NCBI GenBank assembly: GCA_964016885.1
Contig: OZ024744.1
Location: 110,754,536-110,818,535 of the forward strand
DNA: 64,000 nt
Direction of reading: 5' to 3'
Source of the DNA: Eledone cirrhosa
Taxonomy: Eukaryota > Mollusca > Cephalopoda > Octopoda > Eledonidae
Shown here: piece by piece, positions 55,783 through 64,000 of the stretch
Layout: each line of letters starts with the position of its first letter
How positions within the stretch are numbered: position 1 is the stretch's first letter
Notes under the pieces: generated by a model
What the model was told of the DNA's origin: nothing
What the model saw: the letters and a program-made list of their open reading frames with translations, nothing else
Databases searched by the model: none
Made by a program: the position numbers and the translations under genes

Positions 55783-58278
55783 TGAACACAGTAAAACTAC
55801 ACAATCCACTATACCTTACCTTGCCCTGAAAACAGTAAAACTACACAATCCACTATAACTTAACTGGCCCTGAACACAGTATACTACAGAATCCACTATA
55901 ACTTACCTTGCCCAGAACAAATTAAAACTACGTAATCCACTATACCTTACCTTGCCCTGAACACAGTAAAACTACACGATCCACTAAAACTTACTTTGCC
56001 CTGAACACAGTAAAACTAAACAAACAACTATAAATTACCTTGCTCTAAACACAGTAAAACTACACAATCCACTATAACTTACCTTGACCTGAACAATTTA
56101 AAACTACACAATCCACTATAACTTACCTTGCCCTGAACACAGTAAAACTACACAATCCACTATAAATTACCTTACCCTGAAAACAGTAAAACTACACAAT
56201 CCACTATAAATTACCTTGCCCTGAAAACAGTAAAACTACACAATCCACTATAAATTACCTGGCCCTGAACACACTAAAACTACACAATCCACTATAACTT
56301 ACTTTGCCATGAACACAGTAAAACTACACAATCCACTATAACTTACCTTGCCCTGAACACAGTAAAACTACACAATCCACTATAACTGAACTGGCCCTGA
56401 ACACAGTAAAACGACACAAACAACTATAAATTACCTTACCCTGAACACAGTAAAACTACACAATCCACTATAACTTACTTTGCCCTGAACACAGTAAAAC
56501 TACACAAACCACTATAACTTACCTTGCCCCGAAAACAGTAAAACTACACAATCCACTATAAATTACCTTGCCCTGAACACAGTAAAACTACACAATCCAC
56601 TATAACTTACTTTGCCATGAACACAGTAAAACTACACAATCCACTATAACTTACCTTGCCCAGAACACAGTAAACCTACACAATCCAGTATAACTGAACT
56701 GGCCCTGAACACAGTAAAACTACACAATCCACTATAACTTAACTGGCCCTTAACACAGAAAAACTACTTAATTCACTATAACTTACCTTGCTCTGAACAC
56801 AGTAAAACTACACAATCCACTATAACTTACCTTGCCATTAACACAGTAAAACTACACAAACCACTATAACTTACCTTGCTCTGAACACAGTAAAACTACA
56901 CAATCCACTATAACCTACCTTGCTCTTAACACAATAAAACTACATAATCCACTATAACTTACCTTGCTCTTAACACAGTAAAATTACACAATCCACTATA
57001 ATTTACCTTCTTCTGAACACAGTAAAACTACACAATCCACTATAACTTTCCTTGCCCTGAACACAGTAAAACTACACAATCCACTATAACTTACTTTGCC
57101 CTGAACACAGTAAAATTACACAATCCACTATAACTTACCTTGCCCTGAACACAGTAAAACTATACAATCCACTATAACATACCTTGCCTGAACACAGTAA
57201 CACTACACAATCCACTATAACTTAACTGGCCCTGAACACAGTAAACTACAGAATCCACTATAAGTTACCTTGCCCAGAACAAAGTCAAACTACACAAACC
57301 ACTATAAATTACCTTGCTCTAAACACAGTAAAGCTCGACGATCCACTATAACTTACCTTGCCCTGAACACAGTAAAACTATACAATCCACTATAACATAC
57401 CTTGCCTGAACACAGTAAAACTACATAATCCACTATAACTTAACTGGCCCTGAACACAGTAAAACTACACGATCCACTATAACTTACTTTGCCCTGAACA
57501 CAGTAAAACTACATAATCCACCATAACTTACCTTGCCCTGAACACAGTAAAACTACACAATCCACTATAACTTACTTTGCCCTGAACACAGTAAAACTAC
57601 ACAAACAACTATAAATTACCTTGCTCTAAACACAGTAAAACTACACAATCCACTATAACTTACCTTGTCCTGAACACAGTAAAACTACACAATCCACTAT
57701 AAATTACCTTACCCTGAACACAGTAAAACTACACAATCCACTATAACTTACTTTGCCTGAATACAGTCAAACTACACAATCCACTATAAATTACCTTGCC
57801 CTGAAAACAGTAAAACTACACAATCCACTATAAATTACCTTGCCCCAAACACAGTGAAACTACACAATCCACTATAACTTACTTTGCCATGAACACAGTA
57901 AAACTACACAATCCACTATAACTGAACTGGCCCTGAACACAGTAAAACTACACAAACAACTATAAATTAGCTTACCCTGAACACAGTAAAACTACACAAT
58001 CCACTATAACTTACTTTGCCCTGAACACAGTAAAACTACACAAACCACTATAACTTACCTTGCCCTGAAAACAGTAAAACTACACAATCCACTATAATAT
58101 ACCTTGCCCTGAAAACAGTAAAACTACACAATCCACTATAATATACCTTGCCCTGAAAACAGTAAAACTACACAATCCACTATAACTTACCTTGCCCTGA
58201 AAACAGTAAAACTACACAATCCACTATAAATTACCTTGCCCTGAACACAGTAAAACTACACAATCCACTATAACTGAA

Positions 58279-58314
58279 CTGGCCCTGAACACAGTACATT
58301 CCACTATAAATTAC
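58279..58314 (+). repeat. 36-bp deletion monomer, unit III
   Basis: Third copy, 8,458 bp after the second. The following monomer reads CTTGCCCTGAACAC, where units I and II read CTTGCTCTGAACAC. Confidence 0.9.
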
Positions 58315-58565
58315 CTTGCCCTGAACACAGTAAAACTACACAAACCACTATAACTGAACTGGCCCTGAACACAGTAACACTACACAATCCACTATAACTG
58401 AACTGGCCCTGAACACAGTAAACTACAGAATCCACTATAACTTGCCTTGCCCAAAACAAAGTAAAACTACGTAATCCACTATAACTTACCTTGCCCTGAA
58501 CACAGTAAAACTACTCAATCACTATAACTTTTTTTGCCCTGAACACAGTAAAACTACACAAACCA

Positions 58566-58886
58566 CTATAAATTACCTTGCTCTAAACACAATAAAGCTA
58601 GACAATCCACTATAACTTACCTTGCCCTGAACACAGGAAAACTACACAATCCACTATAACTTAACTGGCCCTGAACACAGTAAACTACACAATCGACTAT
58701 AACTTATCTTGCCCAGAACAAATTAAAACAAAGTAATCCACTATACCTTACCTTGCCCTGAACACAGTAAAACTACACGATCCACTATAACTTACTTTGC
58801 CCTGAACACAGTAAAACTACAATAACAACTATAAATTACCTTGCTCTAAACACTGTAAAACTACACAAGCGACTATAACTTACCTT
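58566..58886 (+). repeat. Internal duplication in unit III, copy 1
   Basis: A run of seven to eight monomers, from the AATAAAGCTAGAC monomer through AACAAATT/AAAGTAATCC and ACAATAACAACTAT to ACAAGCGACTAT, that recurs 1,011 bp later (23 x 44 less 1). Between the copies is a block with CTTTAACTTACC (58,918) and CTCTAACTTAC (58,961) that has no exact match elsewhere in the right domain. Confidence 0.8.
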
Positions 58887-59576
58887 GCCCTGAACACATT
58901 AAAACTACACAATCCACTTTAACTTACCTTGCCCTGAACACAGTAAAACTACACAATCCACTCTAACTTACTTTGCCCTGAACACAGTCAAACTACACAA
59001 ACCACTATAACTTACCTTGCCCTGAAAACAGTAAAACTACACGATCCACTATAAATTACCTTGCCCTGAAAACAGTAAAACTACACAATCCACTATAAAT
59101 TAGCTTGCCCTGAACACAGTAAAACTACACAATCCACTATAACTTACTTTGCCATGAACACAGTAAAACTACACAATCCACTATAACTTACCTTGCCCTG
59201 AACACAGTAAAACTACACAATCCACTATAACTGAACTGGCCCTGAACACAGTAAAACTACACAAACAACTATAAATTACCTTACCCTGAACACAGTAAAA
59301 CTACACAATCCACTATAACTTACTTTGCCCTGAACACAGTAAAACTACACAAACCACTATAACTTACCTTGCCCTGAAAACAGTAAAACTACACAATCCA
59401 CTATAAATTACCTTGCCCTGAAAACAGTAAAACTACACAATCCACTATAAATTACCTTGCCCTGAACACAGTAAAACTACACAATCCACTATAACTTACT
59501 TTGCCATGAACACAGTAAAACTACACAATCCACTATAACTTACCTTGCCCTGAACACAGTAAAACTACACAAACCA

Positions 59577-59897
59577 CTATAAATTACCTTGCTCTAAACA
59601 CAATAAAGCTAGACAATCCACTATAACTTACCTTGCCCTGAACACAGGAAAACTACACAATCCACTATAACTTAACTGGCCCTGAACACAGTAAACTACA
59701 CAATCGACTATAACTTACCTTGCCCAGAACAAATTAAAACAAAGTAATCCACTATACCTTACCTTGCCCTGAACACAGTAAAACTACACGATCCACTATA
59801 ACTTACTTTGCCCTGAACACAGTAAAACTACAATAACAACTATAAATTACCTTGCTCTAAACACTGTAAAACTACACAAGCGACTATAACTTACCTT
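59577..59897 (+). repeat. Internal duplication in unit III, copy 2
   Basis: Copy of 58,566-58,886. From here the macro-unit resumes its usual order (CAATTTAAAAC, CACATTCC, AACATACC, TTGCCTGAAC), so the bases between about 58,887 and 59,576 are an insertion relative to unit I. This copy reads CTTACCTTGCCCAG near 59,714, where copy 1 reads CTTATCTTGCCCAG. Confidence 0.8.
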
Positions 59898-62139
59898 GCC
59901 CTGAACAATTTAAAACTACACAATCCACTATAATTTACCTTGCCCTGAACACAGTAAACTACACATTCCACTATAACTTAACTGGCCCTGAACACAGTAA
60001 ACTACAGAATCCACTATAACATACCTTGCCTGAACACAGTAAAACTACACAATCCACTACAACTTAACTGGCCCTGAACAGACTAAACTACAGAATCCAC
60101 TATAACTTACCTTGCTCTGAACACAGGAAAACTACACAATCCACTATAACTTAACTGGCCCTGAACACAGTAAAACTACACAATCCACTATAAGTTACCT
60201 TGCTCTGAAAGCAGTAAAACTACACAATCCCCTATAACTTACTTTGCCCTGAACACAGTAAAACTACACAAACAACTATAAATTACCTTACCCTGAACAC
60301 AGTAAAACTACACGATCCACTATAACTTACTTTGCCCTGAACACATTAAAACTACACAAACCACTATAACTTACCTTGCCCTGAACACAGTAAAACTACT
60401 ATAATTCACTATAACTTACCTTGCCCTGAACACAGTAAAACTACACAATCCACTATACCTAACCTTGCCCTGAACACAGTAAAACTACACAATCCACTAT
60501 AACTTACCTTGCTCTGAACACAGTAAAACTAGACAATCCACTATACCTTACCTTGCCCTGAAAACAGTAAAACTACACAATCCACTATAACTTAACTGGC
60601 CCTGAACACAGTATACTACAGAATCCACTATAACTTACCTTGCCCAGAACAAATTAAAACTACGTAATCCACTATACCTTACCTTGCCCTGAACACAGTA
60701 AAACTACACAATCCACTATAACTTACTTTGCCCTGAACGCAGTAAAACTAAACAAACAACTATAAATTACCTTGCTCTAAACACAGTAAAACTACACAAT
60801 CCACTATAACTTACCTTGACCTGAACAATTTAAAACTACACAATCCACTATAACTTACCTTGCCCTGAACACAGTAAAACTACACAATCCACTATAACTT
60901 ACCTTGCCCTGAAAACAGTAAAACTACACAATCCACTATAAATTACCTTGCCCTGAAAACAGTAAAACTACACAATCCAGTATAAATTACCTTGCCCCAA
61001 ACACAGTGAAACTACACAATCCACTATAACTTACTTTGCCATGAACACAGTAAAACTACACAATCCACTATAACTTACCTTGCCCTGAAAACAGTAAAAC
61101 TACACAATCCACTATAACTGAACTGGCCCTGAACACAGTAAAACTACACAAACAACTATAAATTAGCTTACCCTGAATACAGTAAAACTACACGATCCAC
61201 TATAACTTACTTTGCCCTGAATACAGTCAAACTACACAAACCACTATAATTTACCTTGCCCTGAAAACAGTAAAACTACACAATCCACTATAAATTACCT
61301 TGCCCTGAAAACAGTAAAACTACACAATCCACTATAAATTACCTTGCCCCGAACACAGTGAAACTACACAATCCACTATAACTTACTTTGCCATGAACAC
61401 AGTAAAACTACACAATCCACTATAACTTACCTTGCCCTGAAAACAGTAAAACTACACAATCCACTATAACTGAACTGGCCCTGAACACAGTAAAACTACA
61501 CAAACAACTTTAAATTAGCTTACCCTGAACACAGTAAAACTACACAATCCACTATAACTTACTTTGCCCTGAACACAGTAAAACTACACAAACCACTATA
61601 ACTTACCTTGCCCTGAACACAGTAAAACTACACAATCCACTATAACTTACCTTGCCCTGAACACAGTAAAACTACACAATACACTATAACTTACCTTGCC
61701 CTGAACACAGTAAAACTATACAATCCACTATAACATACCTTGCCTGAACACAGTAAAACTACACAATCCACTATAACTTAACTGGCCCTGAACAGACTAA
61801 ACTACAGAATCCACTATAACTTACCTTGCTCTGAACACAGGAAAACTACACAATCCACTATAACTTAACTGGCCCTGAACACAGTAAAACTACACAATCC
61901 ACTATAAGTTACCTTGCTCTGAAAGCAGTAAAACTACACAATCCCCTATAACTTACTTTGCCCTGAACACAGTAAAACTACACAATCCACTATAACTTAC
62001 TTTGCCCTGAACACATTAAAACTACACAAACCACTATAACTTACCTTGCACTGAACACAGTAAAACTACACAATCCACTATACCTAACCTTGCCCTGAAC
62101 ACAGTAAAACTACACAATCCACTATAACTTACCTTGCTC

Positions 62140-64000
62140 TGAACACAGTAAAACTACACAATCCACTATACCTTACCTTGCCCTGAAAACAGTAAAACTA
62201 CACAATCCACTATAACTTAACTGGCCCTGAACACAGTATACTACAGAATCCACTATAACTTACCTTGCCCAGAACAAATTAAAACTACGTAATCCACTAT
62301 ACCTTACCTTGCCCTGAACACAGTAAAACTACACGATCCACTATAACTTACTTTGCCCTGAACACAGTAAAACTAAACAAACAACTATAAATTACCTTTC
62401 TCTAAACACAGTAAAACTACACAATCCACTATAACTTACCTTGACCTGAACAATTTAAAACTACACAATCCACTATAACTTACCTTGCCCTGAACACAGT
62501 AAAACTACACAATCCACTATAAATTACCTTACCCTGAAAACAGTAAAACTACACAATCCACTATAAATTACCTTGCCCTGAAAACAGTAAAACTACACAA
62601 TCCACTATAAATTACCTGGCCCTGAACACACTAAAACTACACAATCCACTATAACTTACTTTGCCATGAACACAGTAAAACTACACAATCCACTATAACT
62701 TACCTTGCCCTGAACACAGTAAAACTACACAATCCACTATAACTGAACTGGCCCTGAACACAGTAAAACGACACAAACAACTATAAATTACCTTACCCTG
62801 AACACAGTAAAACTACACAATCCACTATAACTTACTTTGCCCTGAACACAGTAAAACTACACAAACCACTATAACTTACCTTGCCCCGAAAACAGTAAAA
62901 CTACACAATCCACTATAAATTACCTTGCCCTGAACACAGTAAAACTACACAATCCACTATAACTTACTTTGCCATGAACACAGTAAAACTACACAATCCA
63001 CTATAACTTACCTTGCCCAGAACACAGTAAACCTACACAATCCAGTATAACTGAACTGGCCCTGAACACAGTAAAACTACACAATCCACTATAACTTAAC
63101 TGGCCCTTAACACAGAAAAACCACTTAATTCACTATAACTTACCTTGCTCTGAACACAGTAAAACTACACAATCCACTATAACTTACCTTGCCATTAACA
63201 CAGTAAAACTACACAAACCACTATAACTTACCTTGCTCTGAACACAGTAAAACTACACAATCCACTATAACCTACCTTGCTCTGAACACAATAAAACTAC
63301 ATAATCCACTATAACTTACCTTGCTCTTAACACAGTAAAATTACACAATCCACTATAATTTACCTTCTTCTGAACACAGTAAAACTACACAATCCACTAT
63401 AACTTTCCTTGCCCTGAACACAGTAAAACTACACAATCCACTATAACTTACTTTGCCCTGAACACAGTAAAATTACACAATCCACTATAACTTACCTTGC
63501 CCTGAACACAGTAAAACTATACAATCCACTATAACATACCTTGCCTGAACACAGTAACACTACACAATCCACTATAACTTAACTGGCCCTGAACACAGTA
63601 AACTACAGAATCCACTATAAGTTACCTTGCCCAGAACAAAGTCAAACTACACAAACCACTATAAATTACCTTGCTCTAAACACAGTAAAGCTCGACAATC
63701 CACTATAACTTACCTTGCCCTGAACACAGTAAAACTATACAATCCACTATAACATACCTTGCCTGAACACAGTAAAACTACATAATCCACTATAACTTAA
63801 CTGGCCCTGAACACAGTAAAACTACACGATCCACTATAACTTACTTTGCCCTGAACACAGTAAAACTACATAATCCACCATAACTTACCTTGCCCTGAAC
63901 ACAGTAAAACTACACAATCCACTATAACTTACTTTGCCCTGAACACAGTAAAACTACACAAACAACTATAAATTACCTTGCTCTAAACACAGTAAAACTA
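62140..64000 (+). repeat. Right-domain macro-HOR, unit IV (cut by the window end)
   Basis: Follows unit III at an offset of 6,357 to the last base: TTCTTCTGAACAC at 63,365 (57,008 in unit III), AAAGCTCGAC near 63,687. One clear difference is AAAGCTCGACAATCC here against AAAGCTCGACGATCC at 57,331. Another is CTTTCTCTAAACAC at 62,397. The unit stops inside a CTCTAAACACAG monomer. Confidence 0.85.

Larger units (their letters stand above)
55783..62139 (+). repeat. Right-domain macro-HOR, unit III (about 6,357 bp)
   Basis: Restarts at the CTATACCTTACC landmark (55,808) and runs to the same point at 62,165, an offset of 6,357. It contains TTCTTCTGAACAC (57,008), the 36-bp monomer (58,279), CTCTGAAAGCAG twice (60,203 and 61,914) and an internal 1,011-bp duplication near 58,560-59,890. 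It differs from units I and II in several places, for example TTGCCTGAATACAG (57,754) and the loss of two monomers between there and the 36-bp monomer. Confidence 0.85.
1..64000 (+). repeat. 44-bp satellite DNA array filling the window
   Basis: The whole window is head-to-tail copies of a 44-bp monomer; a consensus copy is at 5,006-5,049. Fixed blocks are CCCTGAACACAG near the start, TAAAACTACACAATCC in the middle and ACTATAA near the end, followed by a variable linker: CTTACCTTG (commonest), CTTAACTGG, CTTACTTTG, CTGAACTGG or AATTACCTTG. Consensus composition is A17 C14 T10 G3. Most monomers are 44 bp; 43-bp forms (GTAAACTACAG, or TTGCCTGAAC), 45-bp forms (ACTACTATAATTC, or TATCTAAACC) and a 36-bp form also occur. 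No monomer is inverted and I saw no foreign insertion. Stop triplets on both strands rotate through all frames every 132 bp, so there is no coding sequence, and I saw no tRNA or rRNA. Both window ends lie inside monomers, so the array continues on each side. The family and species are not recognised. Confidence 0.98.
38066..64000 (+). repeat. Right satellite domain
   Basis: From about 38,066 new variants appear and keep recurring: TTGCCTGAACAC (a 43-bp monomer lacking one C), GAACAGACTAAACTAC, CTCTGAAAGCAG (38,201; 40,791; 44,468; 46,092; 50,862; 52,573; 53,934; 55,561; 60,203; 61,914), GACCTGAACAATTT, AGTATACTACAG and CAGTGAAACTAC. The domain opens with a 21-monomer tandem pair, then passes into macro-units of more than 6 kb. 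Copies of the macro-unit differ at few positions when lined up by eye, so this domain looks homogenised more recently than the first 5 kb of the window. That is an inference; pairwise identities were not computed. Confidence 0.75.

Noticed and set aside
5186..55810. The same 14,769-bp offset appears between 5,186-5,750 and 19,955-20,519 and again between 41,041 and 55,810
   Set aside because: The two pairs involve different monomer series in different domains, and nothing else links them. I take the equal spacing as coincidence.
1..64000. Possible CRISPR array (short repeats at regular spacing)
   Set aside because: There are no unique spacers; the whole 44-bp period is repeated, including the linker. 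Length, purity and nested higher-order structure are those of eukaryotic satellite DNA.
1..64000. Short open reading frames on either strand
   Set aside because: Consensus stops (TGA at monomer position 7, TAA at 16 and 36 on the plus strand; TTA at 40 and CTA at 21 and 33 as minus-strand stops) fall in every frame within 132 bp because 44 is not divisible by 3. Any short frame is a by-product of the repeat.
1..64000. CENP-B box or telomere-type motif within the monomer
   Set aside because: No sequence resembling the TTCG...CGGG core of the CENP-B box was seen, and no TTAGGG-like runs occur. A centromere role cannot be claimed from motifs.
1..64000. Match to known 41-44-bp satellites of birds or other vertebrates
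   Set aside because: Period lengths are similar to some avian heterochromatin repeats, but I could not recognise sequence similarity, and period alone is not evidence of family or species.
1..64000. TATA-box-like CTATAAATT in many monomers
   Set aside because: It is a common A/T variant of the CTATAACTT segment in an A/T-rich repeat. No associated initiator, downstream gene or asymmetry supports promoter function.
1..64000. Hairpin or dyad within the monomer (CTG AACA CAG)
   Set aside because: The stem is only three base pairs and no longer inverted repeat was found in the consensus, so no stable structure is supported.
1..64000. Assembly artefact (artificially duplicated contig pieces)
   Set aside because: Copies differ by scattered substitutions and by whole-monomer gains and losses at distinct places, which argues for real duplication. 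It cannot be fully excluded for the most similar pairs (5,666-13,583; units I and II) without reads.

Overview
This 64-kb window is one unbroken array of a simple satellite DNA. From the first base (which falls inside a monomer) to the last (also inside a monomer) the sequence is head-to-tail copies of a 44-bp unit, roughly 1,450 of them. All are in the same orientation, and I saw no unique sequence, transposon, inversion or gene between them. The organism must be a eukaryote with long centromeric, pericentromeric, subtelomeric or sex-chromosome-type heterochromatin, and the sequence must come from a long-read assembly. I do not recognise the satellite family and cannot name the species from sequence alone.

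The consensus monomer can be read at 5,006-5,049. It has 17 A, 14 C, 10 T and only 3 G (about 39% GC), so the plus strand is strongly G-poor, and the consensus has no CpG. It carries three plus-strand stop triplets and three on the minus strand. Because 44 is not a multiple of 3, these rotate through all frames every 132 bp, so no long reading frame is possible and there are no coding features.

The information in the window lies in its layered higher-order repeats (HORs). Diagnostic monomer variants recur in the same order at fixed offsets, all close to multiples of 44 bp. Three domains can be told apart. Left domain (1 to about 25,860): a near-perfect tandem pair of 3,959-bp (90-monomer) units at 5,666-13,583, then shorter partly deleted copies at 13,070-19,050, and older or partial copies at 611-5,760 and 19,955-25,670. 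Middle domain (about 25,861-38,065): an exact 1,540-bp (35-monomer) step, and a 2.7-kb composite unit present in full at 28,045 and 35,344 and in deleted form at 33,215. Right domain (38,066 to the end): a 923-bp (21-monomer) tandem pair, then macro-units of 6.27, 6.48 and about 6.36 kb starting at 41,014, 47,280 and 55,783, with a fourth running off the window at 62,140.

Copies differ by scattered substitutions and by gain or loss of whole monomers (1, 2 or 4 at a time). This is the footprint of repeated unequal exchange or replication slippage in register. The most unusual non-structural signal is that the minus strand of the commonest monomer type carries a perfect-looking 5' splice donor (AAG, then GTAAGT), with a TTCAG acceptor-like site 38 nt further on, repeated hundreds of times.
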